This document shows, piece by piece, positions 35,733-44,937 of a stretch of DNA of 64,000 nt (position 1 is the stretch's first letter; the number at the start of each line of letters is the position of its first letter). The stretch is from NCBI RefSeq assembly GCF_900112245.1, contig NZ_FOYX01000004.1, positions 124,001-188,000 of the forward strand, given 5' to 3'. The stretch is from Maribacter stanieri (GTDB lineage Bacteria > Bacteroidota > Bacteroidia > Flavobacteriales > Flavobacteriaceae). The notes beneath the pieces were generated by a model that saw only the letters and a list, made by a program, of their open reading frames with translations, searched no databases and was not told the origin of the DNA. The position numbers were made by a program, and so were the translations under genes.

Positions 35733-37070
35733 ATGGAACAAACTAAATATTCAGTCGGTTTAGACATAGGAACAACGAAAATCGTTGCCATAATCGGAAA
35801 GCAAAACGAATATGGTAAGATTGAGATTTTGGGTATCGGTAAGTCCAAAAGTTTAGGTGTACACAGAGGTGTGGTAAATAATATTACACAAACCATAAAA
35901 TCTATTCAACAGGCGGTTGAGGAGGCAGAAGCAAATTCTGGTCTTAAAATCGGTTCTGTTGTAGTTGGTATAGCAGGTCAGCATATAAGAAGTCTTCAAC
36001 ATAGCGATTACATTACCAGAAAAGATTCTGAGGAAGTAATTGGCGAGGAAGATGTGGATCTTTTATGTAATCAAGTGCACAAATTGATTATGCTACCAGG
36101 TGAAGAGATTATACATGTTTTACCACAAGAATACAAAGTTGACGGACAAGCTGAAATCCGTGAGCCTGTTGGTATGTATGGTGGTAGGCTAGAAGCTAAC
36201 TTTCATGTTGTAGTTGGTCAAGTAGTATCTATAAAGAATGTTGGTCGTTGTATTAAAAGTGCAGGACTGGATTTAGGGAATATTACACTAGAGCCATTAG
36301 CATCATCTGACGCAGTATTGAGTCAAGAAGAAAAAGAAGCAGGTGTAGCATTGATCGATATAGGAGGTGGTACTACTGATTTAGCCATTTTTAAAGATGG
36401 AATTATAAGACATACAGCTGTAATACCTTTTGGTGGTGGAGTAATCACAGAAGATATTAAAGAAGGTTGTTCTATTATAGAAAAGCAAGCAGAGTTGTTA
36501 AAAACTAGGTTTGGTTCTGCATGGCCAGGAGAAAATAGAGACAATGAAATTGTTTCTATACCAGGTTTACGTGGTAGAGAGCCAAAAGAAATATCTCTTA
36601 AGAACCTTTCAAAAATAATTCATGCACGTGTTGTTGAAATTATTGAGCAAGTATATGTAGAGATCAAGAACTACGGTCACGAAGAGCAAAAGAAGAAACT
36701 AATTGCAGGTATTGTGTTGACAGGCGGCGGTAGCCAACTAAAACATTTAAAGCAATTGGTAGAATATATAACAGGGATGGATACTCGTATTGGGTACCCT
36801 AACGAACACCTAGCAGGAGATTCTGATGAAGAAGTTGCTAGTCCACTATACGCAACGGCAGTTGGTCTTTTAATGAACGCCATTAAAAATCAAGAGAAAT
36901 TGAAGTTGACGCAAGAGGAAATTTTAGAAGAGCAAGAGCAGGAAGAAGAATTAATGTATGCGGAAAATGATACGAAAGTAGTAGCACGCCCCGATATACA
37001 TAAAGAACGAAAATCTGTTTTTGATAAGTGGTCTGAAAAATTGAAAGAATTTTTAGATAACGCAGAGTAA
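35733..37070 (+). CDS. ftsA: Cell division ATPase FtsA
   Basis: Actin-like protein that tethers FtsZ to the membrane. The 445-residue protein has the N-terminal phosphate loop LDIGTTKIVAIIG, the second loop IDIGGGTTDLA and GGGSQLKHL near the C-terminal nucleotide site. The C-terminal RKSVFDKWSEKLKEFL segment is an amphipathic helix suited for membrane binding. An acidic linker precedes it. It is 41 bases upstream of ftsZ. Confidence 0.96.
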   Translation: MEQTKYSVGLDIGTTKIVAIIGKQNEYGKIEILGIGKSKSLGVHRGVVNNITQTIKSIQQAVEEAEANSGLKIGSVVVGIAGQHIRSLQHSDYITRKDSEEVIGEEDVDLLCNQVHKLIMLPGEEIIHVLPQEYKVDGQAEIREPVGMYGGRLEANFHVVVGQVVSIKNVGRCIKSAGLDLGNITLEPLASSDAVLSQEEKEAGVALIDIGGGTTDLAIFKDGIIRHTAVIPFGGGVITEDIKEGCSIIEKQAELLKTRFGSAWPGENRDNEIVSIPGLRGREPKEISLKNLSKIIHARVVEIIEQVYVEIKNYGHEEQKKKLIAGIVLTGGGSQLKHLKQLVEYITGMDTRIGYPNEHLAGDSDEEVASPLYATAVGLLMNAIKNQEKLKLTQEEILEEQEQEEELMYAENDTKVVARPDIHKERKSVFDKWSEKLKEFLDNAE

Positions 37071-37111
37071 GAAGCATAGTATAAGAATACATAACCAGTA
37101 ATAATTAGAAT

Positions 37112-39019
37112 ATGAGTAAGAACAGCGAATTTGATAATATCTCCTTTGATCTACCAAAGAATCAAAGCAACGTTATAAAAGTCATTGGTGTAGGTGGTGG
37201 TGGTAGTAATGCCATAAATCACATGTTCCAAGCAGGTATTAATGGGGTTGATTTTGTAATCTGTAATACAGATTCTCAAGCTTTGGACAATAGTCCTGTG
37301 CCAAACAAAATACAACTAGGCATGTCATTAACAGAAGGTTTGGGTGCTGGTGCCAACCCTGAAGTTGGTGAACAGGCTGCCATGGAAAGCATGGAAGAGA
37401 TTAAAGGTATGTTGGATACAACTACCAAAATGATCTTTATTACTGCTGGTATGGGCGGGGGAACAGGAACTGGTGCTGCTCCCGTAATTGCCAAGTTTGC
37501 AAAAGAATTAGATGTTCTTACTGTAGGTATCGTTACTATGCCATTTCAATTCGAAGGTAAAATGCGAGTTGAACAAGCACAACGAGGTATTGAAAAATTA
37601 CGTAAAAATGTCGACTCGCTGATCGTCATTAATAACAATAAATTAAGAGAGGTTTACGGAAACCTTGGTTTTAAAGCTGGTTTCTCTAAAGCTGATGAAG
37701 TGTTGGCAACCGCTGCAAGAGGTATTGCAGAAGTTATTACACATCACTATACACAAAACATAGATTTACGTGATGCTAAAACGGTACTGTCTAACAGTGG
37801 TACTGCTATAATGGGTTCTGCTATTTCATCTGGTTCGGCAAGAGCAAATGAGGCTATCATGAAAGCGTTGGATTCTCCGTTATTGAACGATAACAAAATT
37901 CAAGGTGCTAAAAACGTATTGTTATTAATCGTTTCTGGTGCTCAAGAAATTACTATTGATGAAATAGGAGAAATCAATGATCATATCCAAATAGAAGCAG
38001 GTTACGGTGCTAACATTATTATGGGTGTTGGTGAAGATGAAAGCTTAGGAGAAGCTATTGCTGTAACGGTTATTGCAACTGGGTTCAATATTGAGCAACA
38101 AGATGATATCGTAAATACCGAATCAAAAAAAATTATTCATACTTTGGAAGAAGGGCAACGTGCAGAGGCAATGTTGTTATCTAACACTAAAACGGTCCAT
38201 ACGTTAGAAATGGATGATGAGGAAGAGGAGGTAAAAGAAGTCAAACCCGTAAAAAAGTATGAGTTCGTTGAGGAAGAAGATTTCGATTTAATACCTACAA
38301 CGAACTACATTAAGAATTTCAATGTTTTTTACGAGGAAGTATTAGCTGAAAATGTTTCTGAAGATGATTTTGTAATAGTAGATAAGCCAACAACTTTAAG
38401 AGATATTGAGGTAGTAGAGCCAGAAGTATTACGAGTACAAGAAGAGGAAAGATTTACATCTAATTTCGATTCATCAAGAGATGAAGAGGAAAAAGAAAAC
38501 GTAATCATGTTCGATTTACATGACGAAGTAAAGGATTTAGATGTAAACGATAGTATAGAGATAGTACCTGTACTTGAGTATAACAAGAATGGTGAAAAAA
38601 GATATAGTCTTGATGATTACATGCAGTTAGAAAGTAAACTAACCGGTGCTAAATCTAAAGCAGAGGAGTTTGAGCCTAAAGTTATTGAAGATGAATTAGT
38701 CTTCGAGAAAAAGACAGTAGCTCCAAAAAGAGAGTCGTACCCAGAGGAACAATTAGATCCAATGGAAACTCCTATCGAAGAGTTGTTAAGAGAAAGAGCG
38801 GATGAGCGTAGAAGAAAATTGAAAGACTTCAATTATAAATTCAAAAATAACGCGCCAACTAGTTACGATGAAAAGAAACCTGCTTACCAAAGACAGGGTG
38901 TTAATTTGAACGATAATCCAAGAGAGAAGAAAATTTCTAGAACCTCTTTAAGTGGTGATAGTAGCGACGATATTCAATTGCGTTCTAACAACTCTTTTTT
39001 ACATGATAATGTAGACTAG
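37112..39019 (+). CDS. ftsZ: Cell division GTPase FtsZ with long C-terminal extension
   Basis: Tubulin-like protein that forms the division ring. The GTPase part (about 1-330) has the signature GGGTGTGAAPV and the T7 loop NIDLRDAKTVL region. The remaining 300 residues are acidic and low in complexity, far longer than the E. coli tail, and end in SNNSFLHDNVD, which probably serves as the conserved C-terminal peptide for FtsA. Long tails of this kind are usual in Bacteroidetes. It is the last gene of the cluster and is followed by a strong terminator. Confidence 0.97.
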   Translation: MSKNSEFDNISFDLPKNQSNVIKVIGVGGGGSNAINHMFQAGINGVDFVICNTDSQALDNSPVPNKIQLGMSLTEGLGAGANPEVGEQAAMESMEEIKGMLDTTTKMIFITAGMGGGTGTGAAPVIAKFAKELDVLTVGIVTMPFQFEGKMRVEQAQRGIEKLRKNVDSLIVINNNKLREVYGNLGFKAGFSKADEVLATAARGIAEVITHHYTQNIDLRDAKTVLSNSGTAIMGSAISSGSARANEAIMKALDSPLLNDNKIQGAKNVLLLIVSGAQEITIDEIGEINDHIQIEAGYGANIIMGVGEDESLGEAIAVTVIATGFNIEQQDDIVNTESKKIIHTLEEGQRAEAMLLSNTKTVHTLEMDDEEEEVKEVKPVKKYEFVEEEDFDLIPTTNYIKNFNVFYEEVLAENVSEDDFVIVDKPTTLRDIEVVEPEVLRVQEEERFTSNFDSSRDEEEKENVIMFDLHDEVKDLDVNDSIEIVPVLEYNKNGEKRYSLDDYMQLESKLTGAKSKAEEFEPKVIEDELVFEKKTVAPKRESYPEEQLDPMETPIEELLRERADERRRKLKDFNYKFKNNAPTSYDEKKPAYQRQGVNLNDNPREKKISRTSLSGDSSDDIQLRSNNSFLHDNVD

Positions 39020-39041
39020 TAGTAGGCTCACAATAATTTAT

Positions 39042-39080
39042 AAACCCGAAAACTAACTTAGTTTTCGGGTTTTATTTTTT
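39042..39080 (+). terminator. Terminator of the dcw cluster
   Basis: AAACCCGAAAAC (39042-39053) and GTTTTCGGGTTT (39061-39072) form a perfect 12-base stem with a 7-base loop, then a T-rich run. Confidence 0.92.
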
Positions 39081-39107
39081 ATCTTCGCTGATCAAAATAT
39101 ACAAGCA

Positions 39108-39551
39108 ATGGGTTTACAGCAAAGAGTAATGGAGCAGTTGAAATTAGCTATGAAAGCAAAGGATTCAGTAGCACTAGAATCGCTTAGAGCTATTAAATCT
39201 GCGCTATTGGTAGCAAGTACTAGTGGAGGTGGAGAAATCACTGAAGATGACGAAATACAGATAGTACAGAAATTAGTAAAACAAAGAAAAGATAGCGCTG
39301 CTATTTTTATAGAGCAAGGAAGACAAGATCTTGCTGATCCAGAAATGGCTCAAATCGCTGTTATAGAACAATTTTTACCAGAACAACTTACTGAAGAAGA
39401 AGTAGAGAAAGTAGTGGTACAAACTATAGATTCTATCGGTGCTTCAGGGATGAAGGATATGGGTAAAGTTATGGGAATTGTTTCAAAAGAATTAGCAGGT
39501 CAAGCTGATGGTAAATTGATTTCTACAATTGTAAAAAAGAAATTGACATAA
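39108..39551 (+). CDS. GatB/YqeY domain protein
   Basis: A 147-residue helical protein of the YqeY family, related to the C-terminal tRNA-binding domain of the amidotransferase subunit GatB. The N-terminal AMKAKDSVALESLRAIKSAL, the EIQIVQKLVKQRKDSA middle and the VMGIVSKELAGQADGKLISTIVKKKL end are typical. Its exact role, perhaps tRNA related, is not settled. It directly follows the ftsZ terminator and so has its own promoter. Confidence 0.93.
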   Translation: MGLQQRVMEQLKLAMKAKDSVALESLRAIKSALLVASTSGGGEITEDDEIQIVQKLVKQRKDSAAIFIEQGRQDLADPEMAQIAVIEQFLPEQLTEEEVEKVVVQTIDSIGASGMKDMGKVMGIVSKELAGQADGKLISTIVKKKLT

Positions 39552-39594
39552 GTTAAAAGTGTCAGGATAAGTTTTAGTTTTAATAACTAGAAAT

Positions 39595-39668
39595 GGCCTC
39601 GTGGCGCAACTGAATAGCGCATCAGATTTCGGCTCTGAGGGTTGGGGGTTTGAATCCCTCCGGGGTCA
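39595..39668 (+). tRNA. tRNA-Arg (anticodon TCG)
   Basis: A full cloverleaf of 74 bases: acceptor GGCCTCG/CGGGGTC with two G-T pairs, D-arm GCGC/GCGC, anticodon stem TCAGA/TCTGA with loop TTTCGGC (TCG at 34-36), and a T-arm GGGGG-TTTGAAT-CCCTC. The CCA end is not encoded. The D-loop AACTGAATA has one G where two are usual. A strong terminator follows. Confidence 0.93.
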
Positions 39669-39677
39669 CAATTTAAT

Positions 39678-39718
39678 AAAAACCTAATCAACAGTAATAT
39701 AGTTGGTTAGGTTTTTTT
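39678..39718 (+). terminator. Terminator after the tRNA-Arg gene
   Basis: AAACCTAATCAAC (39680-39692) pairs with GTTGGTTAGGTTT (39702-39714) with one T-G pair, followed by Ts. The remaining 170 bases to ypdA show no gene. Confidence 0.9.
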
Positions 39719-39890
39719 AGTATTTCTAAATGTTATGTGTTGGTGCAATAAACGGTATGTTAAAGTATACTGATCATGTAAGTTTTGATAACTTTAAATG
39801 GCTGATTGCGTTTATTCGTAAAAACTATTATAATCTTCTAAATAAATTAAAAAAGAACTAATTGGTTAATCCTCTTCAATAAAAAATAAA

Positions 39891-40868
39891 TTATGAGGTA
39901 ACCGTATTAGAAATAATATCTGATACAATCATTTTAGCATGTATTCTTGAGTTTTCTATGAACCATTTATGTGTTTCCATTCCGCCACAAATTACACCAG
40001 CTAAATACAAACCATCAATATTGGTTTCCATAGTATCCGGGTTATATTCAGGTAGTTTTTTAGCATCATTACTAATGTTGACACCTAATTTCTCCAAGAA
40101 GTTAAAGTTGGGTTTATAACCTGTTAATGCCAGTACAAAATCGTTTTCAATTTCTACAACGTCATTTTCTGTATTCAAAGAAATACTATTCTCAGTAATC
40201 GATTTAACCGTGGTGTTGTAATAAGCCTTTATGCTACCTTCTTCAATACGATTTACAATGTCTGGTCTAACCCAATATTTTACACGTTGCCCCACTTCAG
40301 AGCCTCTGATAATTAAAGATACGTCAGCTCCTTTTCGCCAACATTCAAGTGCTGCGTCAATTGCAGAATTACTTGCGCCTATAACGGCAACTTTTTGACC
40401 TGAATAATAATGAGGGTTATCATAGTAATGAACAACCTTTTCTAAATCCTCACCAGGTACGTTAAGTAAATTAGGTAAATCGTAAAAACCGGTGGCAATT
40501 ACAACTTGTTTAGAAATGTAGGTGTTCTTTTCAGAGACAACAGTAAATGTACCCTCATTCTTCTGAACGTTTTCTACTTTTTCAAATAGCTTAATATTTA
40601 GTTTGTTAGAGGTTACTATACGTCTGTAATATTCTAATGCCTCGTCTCTTTTTGGCTTTGCTTCTTTACTAATAAATGGAATTTCATCAATTTCTAGCTT
40701 CTCAGATGAAGAGAAAAATTGCATATTAGACGGATAATGAAAAAGTGAATTTACAATAGGTCCTTTCTCTAATATTACATAAGTAAGACCATTTTTCTTA
40801 GCTTCTAATCCGCATGCAATACCTATTGGTCCACCACCAACTATAACGATATCAAGTTCAGTTTTCAT
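39891..40868 (-). CDS. ypdA: YpdA-type bacillithiol disulphide reductase
   Basis: A 325-residue flavin- and NADPH-dependent oxidoreductase. The FAD loop is VIVGGGPIGIACGLEA at the N-terminus and the NADPH loop is VAVIGASNSAIDAAL near the middle. It lacks the CxxC active site of thioredoxin reductase, which fits YpdA, the enzyme proposed to reduce oxidised bacillithiol. The N-terminal HYPSNMQFFSSSEKLEI is characteristic. It overlaps rpe by four bases, so the two are co-transcribed. Confidence 0.9.
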   Translation of the reverse strand: MKTELDIVIVGGGPIGIACGLEAKKNGLTYVILEKGPIVNSLFHYPSNMQFFSSSEKLEIDEIPFISKEAKPKRDEALEYYRRIVTSNKLNIKLFEKVENVQKNEGTFTVVSEKNTYISKQVVIATGFYDLPNLLNVPGEDLEKVVHYYDNPHYYSGQKVAVIGASNSAIDAALECWRKGADVSLIIRGSEVGQRVKYWVRPDIVNRIEEGSIKAYYNTTVKSITENSISLNTENDVVEIENDFVLALTGYKPNFNFLEKLGVNISNDAKKLPEYNPDTMETNIDGLYLAGVICGGMETHKWFIENSRIHAKMIVSDIISNTVTS

Positions 40869-41515
40869 CCCTTTAATTCTTTTATAGTTTTAACTGGATC
40901 AGCACTTTTAAATACAAAGCTTCCGGCAACTAAAATATCTGCGCCAGCATCCACTAACTTTTGAGAATTGGCAGTAGTTACTCCGCCATCAATTTCAATT
41001 AGGGCAGTAGATTTTTTTCTGTTGATTAAAGCCTTGGTAGCTCTTATTTTATCATAGGTGTTTTCAATGAATGATTGTCCGCCAAAACCAGGGTTTACGC
41101 TCATTATTAAAACCACATCAATGTCTTGAATAATATCTTCTAAAAGCATAATATTGGTGTGTGGGTTTAGTGCAACACCTGCTTTCATTCCTAAAGCTTT
41201 TATAGCCTGTATAGTTCTATGTAAATGTGTACAAGCTTCATAATGAACAGTTAATATATGAGCTCCAAGATTAGCGAATTCTTCTAGATAACGGTCAGGG
41301 TCCACAATCATTAAGTGCACGTCTAAAGGCTTGGTAGCACTCTTTTTAATAGCTTTTACCACAGGCATGCCATAAGAAATATTAGGAACGAAGACTCCGT
41401 CCATGATATCGATATGGTGATACTCCGCTTCGCTTGCATTTACCATTTCTACATCTCGCTGTAAATTTCCAAAATCAGCTGCTAATAGTGATGGTGCTAT
41501 ACTTGGCTTTTTCAT
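40865..41515 (-). CDS. rpe: Ribulose-phosphate 3-epimerase
   Basis: Interconverts ribulose 5-phosphate and xylulose 5-phosphate in the pentose phosphate pathway. The 216-residue TIM barrel shows APSLLAADFGNL, HHIDIMDGVFVPNI, DVHLMI, SVNPGFGGQ and the EIDGGVT motif, holding the metal-binding His and Asp residues. Length is usual. It is followed by ypdA with a 4-base overlap. Confidence 0.96.
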   Translation of the reverse strand: MKKPSIAPSLLAADFGNLQRDVEMVNASEAEYHHIDIMDGVFVPNISYGMPVVKAIKKSATKPLDVHLMIVDPDRYLEEFANLGAHILTVHYEACTHLHRTIQAIKALGMKAGVALNPHTNIMLLEDIIQDIDVVLIMSVNPGFGGQSFIENTYDKIRATKALINRKKSTALIEIDGGVTTANSQKLVDAGADILVAGSFVFKSADPVKTIKELKG

Positions 41516-41540
41516 TTTATAAAACGATTATTATTCAGTA

Positions 41541-41548
41541 CAAAAATA
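41541..41548 (-). promoter_or_regulatory. Probable -7 promoter element of rpe-ypdA
   Basis: CAAAAATA on the plus strand reads TATTTTTG on the minus strand, matching TAnnTTTG, 26 bases before the rpe start. Confidence 0.45.
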
Positions 41549-41598
41549 CGGATTTGTAATTCGATGTGCTGTTGTTTTTCTTTTTGCTTTTACCTCAT

Positions 41599-44500
41599 TT
41601 AGTCAATTGTAGTACCACCGTTTTTAGATAAAATAGGGTTTATTTTAGATTTGTATTTTCCTAGTATGCTATACAATTTGTTTAATTCTACGTCTAACTC
41701 TGCGGAAAGTTCTTCAAAAACTTTGTAAGCTCCATTTGTTGGTTTTGCTTCACCAGATTCAACACTACGTCTTAGTGATGCTAATCTATTATTTAGTTTT
41801 ATAGGAAAATTTAAAGGGTCTTGCCCTGATTGATTTTTAACTTGATACAGTGCCTCTTCTACCTCTGATAATTCATTTAAAAATGGAGTTACCGAATTAT
41901 TGAAATCATTTGAATCTATGTTGTCTTTATTAGCCATTAAAGCCTTTTTTATCTCTCGAATTTTAATGACTGCTTCGTTGGCGGCAGAAGTTTTAGCCAT
42001 TATTTTGTTTGATAAAGTAAATTGTTCATCTAAATCTTCTTTGGTAATTCCCTTTAAGTTTGGATCCATTTCAATATTAAAAGCATATACTTTCTCATAA
42101 TCACCAGATTTCATTTTTACCTTGTAAGTACCTAACGGTGCTTTTGGACCACGAGCTGGTCTTGCGCTCCAAATAATCATTCCTTCAAAAGTGGTAGCTC
42201 CCGGGTATCTCATATCCCAAGTGAAATTATTAATTCCTTTGGCAGTGGTAGGTTTAGATGAGCCGCCTTTTAACCAATATGGGAGATTGGGGTCTACTTC
42301 GTACTTTGGTTTGCTACCCGTAAAAGTGTCTATTAGATTATCTTTTGCGTCATAAATTTCAAAAGTTATCGTGTCTTTCTGCTCTTTTAAATAATATTGA
42401 ATAGAAGCATCGGTTAAACCTCTTAAGGCATTTGTAGGTTTAAAAAGTACGGCTTCTTGTTTCTCCATTTCTGGGGTAAATTGTCTTAAAGGTTGAATAT
42501 CATCAAGTATCCAGAATCCTCTACCGTGCGTACCAAGAACAACATCGTTATCTTTTATAACTAAATCTCTAACAGGTGTATCTGGAAGTTTTAGTTGAAG
42601 GCTTTGCCATAATTCCCCATCGTTCATAGAAAAATAGACACCATGTTCTGTAGCTAGAAATAGTAAACCTTCACGAACAGGATCTTCACGAACTGCTCTT
42701 GCAAAATGACCATCTTCAATACCGGATATTATTTTTGTCCAGGTTTTACCATAATCATGCGTTTTAAATACATAAGGTTGTCTGTCATCAACTTGATATC
42801 TATTTGCCGCTACGTATAAAGTACCAGGGTTGTGTAGCGATTCATCAATAATACTTACCCTAGAAAATTTAGGTAACTCTTTAGGGGTAATGTCTGCCCA
42901 GTTTTTACCACCATCTCTTGTGATATGTATTTTACCATCATCAGAACCTGCCCAAATAGTATTAATATCATGGTTTGATGGAGCCAACGCAAAAACGGTA
43001 GCATAAATTTCTGGTCCGTTCATATCCATGGTGATAATGCCACCTGTTTTACCCAAGGTTGATGGATCGGCATACGTTAAATCTGGACTTATCTTTTCCC
43101 AAGATTGTCCATCATCGGTTGTTTTCCAAATATGTTGAGAGCACGTATACATTACATTTGAATCTTGTGGCGCAAACATAATAGGGAATGTCCATTGCCA
43201 GCGCTCAGGTAATGCGCTTGCAGGTTCACCAGAGAAAAACCTAGGGTATACTTGAATATCTCTAGATTGACCGTTACTTCTGTCGTATCGTGTTAACAGC
43301 GCACCTTGGCTGCCTGCATAGAAAATATCTAGATTTTCAGGATGCTGGGTGATCCAACCACTTTCTCCGCCACCAACGGCATACGCCCAGCCATCTCCTT
43401 GACCTCTAGCCTGCATATGACCCCAACCATCACTAGGTACTGCAATGGTACTATTGTCTTGTTGTGCACCCGCTACGTGATAAGGAACATCATTAGTTGT
43501 CATCACATGATACAGTTGTGTGGTAGTGTAATCTTCTTCTGTCCAAGACTTACCGCCATTAATACTTACAACACCACCCCCATCATTGGAAGAAATCATA
43601 CGATCTGGATTATTAGGGTCTATCCATAAATCATGATTGTCGCCATGTGGCACCTTAATTTTAGTGTCAAAAGTTTTTCCGCCATCAGTAGATTTCCAAA
43701 AATCTACATTAAGTCCGTAAACTGTTTCTTTATCAATTGGATCGGCATAAATTCTAGAATAGTAAAAAGCACGTTGTCTTAATTTACGCTCGTCATTAGT
43801 ACGTTCCCAAGTTTTACCCGCATCGTCTGAACGAAAAACCCCGCCTTCGTTTGCTTCTACAACAGCCCAAACACGGTTAGAATCTGCAGGTGAAACTGTA
43901 ACTCCTATTTTTCCTAACGGTCCTTCTGGCATACCTGGGTTCTTGGATAAATCTGTCCAAGTTTCTCCGCCATCTGTAGATTTCCAAAGTTTGCAATCTG
44001 GTCCGCCGCCCCACATTTTCCATGCTTTTCTTTGAACTTGCCAAGTACTCGCATATAAAACCTGTGGGTTGTTTCTATCTATGATTAAATCTACTGCACC
44101 TGCTTTATCACTTACAAACAATGTTTTTTTCCAATTTTTACCACCATCTGTACTTTTAAAAACACCGCGTTCTTCATTGTCTCCATAAGGGTGACCTAAT
44201 GCAGCAACGTAAACAATATCTGGATTTGTTGGGTGAATTCTTATTCTTGAAACGGCTTGGGTTTCTTCAAGTCCTAAATGACTCCAGGTTTTACCGGCAT
44301 CAGTAGATTTGTAAACTCCGTCCCCTTGAGTAATGCTACCTCGTAATTGTACTTCGCCCATACCAATATAGACAATGTCAGGATTCGTTTCTGCTACAGC
44401 AACTGCGCCTACAGAAGAACTGGTAATCTGTCCGTCGGTAACAGCTTCCCATTCATTACCGCCATCGGTAGTTTTCCAGAGTCCGCCACCAGTTGCACCA

Positions 44501-44715
44501 AAATAATACTCATTAGGTCTGCTGGGACTACCTGCCGACCCTAAAGAACGACCGCCACGTACAGGTCCAATATTTCGCCATTCCAAGTTTTCATAGAAAG
44601 CTTTGTCAAGCGTTGCGTTGTCAACTTTATTTTTAGATGATTTTTTTTGAGCAAATGAAATGCTACAAAATGATAAGAAAAGAAAAATAAAAGCGTGTAA
44701 AAATTTTGAGTTCAT
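41599..44715 (-). CDS. Large secreted Asp-box (BNR) beta-propeller protein
   Basis: A 1038-residue exported protein with a signal peptide (FLFLSFCSISFA). At least ten Asp-box motifs of the type STDGGKTW are spread over about residues 75-720 (for example KTTDGGNEWEA, KSTDAGKTWSH, RSDDAGKTWER, KTTDDGQSWEK, THDYGKTWTK), forming a VPS10/sortilin-like or sialidase-like propeller. The C-terminal part (about 780-1030) has a beta domain and a helical end. Proteins of this build are often called glycosyl hydrolases but no catalytic site is visible. No type IX sorting domain is seen at the end. Confidence 0.85.
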   Translation of the reverse strand: MNSKFLHAFIFLFLSFCSISFAQKKSSKNKVDNATLDKAFYENLEWRNIGPVRGGRSLGSAGSPSRPNEYYFGATGGGLWKTTDGGNEWEAVTDGQITSSSVGAVAVAETNPDIVYIGMGEVQLRGSITQGDGVYKSTDAGKTWSHLGLEETQAVSRIRIHPTNPDIVYVAALGHPYGDNEERGVFKSTDGGKNWKKTLFVSDKAGAVDLIIDRNNPQVLYASTWQVQRKAWKMWGGGPDCKLWKSTDGGETWTDLSKNPGMPEGPLGKIGVTVSPADSNRVWAVVEANEGGVFRSDDAGKTWERTNDERKLRQRAFYYSRIYADPIDKETVYGLNVDFWKSTDGGKTFDTKIKVPHGDNHDLWIDPNNPDRMISSNDGGGVVSINGGKSWTEEDYTTTQLYHVMTTNDVPYHVAGAQQDNSTIAVPSDGWGHMQARGQGDGWAYAVGGGESGWITQHPENLDIFYAGSQGALLTRYDRSNGQSRDIQVYPRFFSGEPASALPERWQWTFPIMFAPQDSNVMYTCSQHIWKTTDDGQSWEKISPDLTYADPSTLGKTGGIITMDMNGPEIYATVFALAPSNHDINTIWAGSDDGKIHITRDGGKNWADITPKELPKFSRVSIIDESLHNPGTLYVAANRYQVDDRQPYVFKTHDYGKTWTKIISGIEDGHFARAVREDPVREGLLFLATEHGVYFSMNDGELWQSLQLKLPDTPVRDLVIKDNDVVLGTHGRGFWILDDIQPLRQFTPEMEKQEAVLFKPTNALRGLTDASIQYYLKEQKDTITFEIYDAKDNLIDTFTGSKPKYEVDPNLPYWLKGGSSKPTTAKGINNFTWDMRYPGATTFEGMIIWSARPARGPKAPLGTYKVKMKSGDYEKVYAFNIEMDPNLKGITKEDLDEQFTLSNKIMAKTSAANEAVIKIREIKKALMANKDNIDSNDFNNSVTPFLNELSEVEEALYQVKNQSGQDPLNFPIKLNNRLASLRRSVESGEAKPTNGAYKVFEELSAELDVELNKLYSILGKYKSKINPILSKNGGTTID

Positions 44716-44897
44716 CAGGTTGTTGTTTGGTAGGTGATTAGAAAAATATCAGTTTGAAATTAATAATTTAATCTGCCAATTGTAAATGATTAGACAATTT
44801 TAACTGCTGGATTTTAGGTTTAATATCATACTGGTAATTAGAGGTAAAGTAGGTAGTGATTATCCTAATATTAGATTCTAAATTTGAAGAATTAATA

Positions 44898-44931
44898 AAA
44901 CCAAATCTCAACTTTTTTTGAGATTTGGTTT
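44898..44931 (-). terminator. Terminator downstream of the propeller-cytochrome gene
   Basis: AAACCAAATCTCAA (44898-44911) and TTGAGATTTGGTTT (44918-44931) form a perfect 14-base stem with a 6-base loop. On the minus strand a T-rich run follows. Confidence 0.85.
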
Positions 44932-44937
44932 AGATAT

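Noticed and set aside
41599..44715. Type IX secretion sorting domain on the large propeller protein
   Set aside because: The C-terminus is helical and Lys-rich with no recognisable CTD motif.
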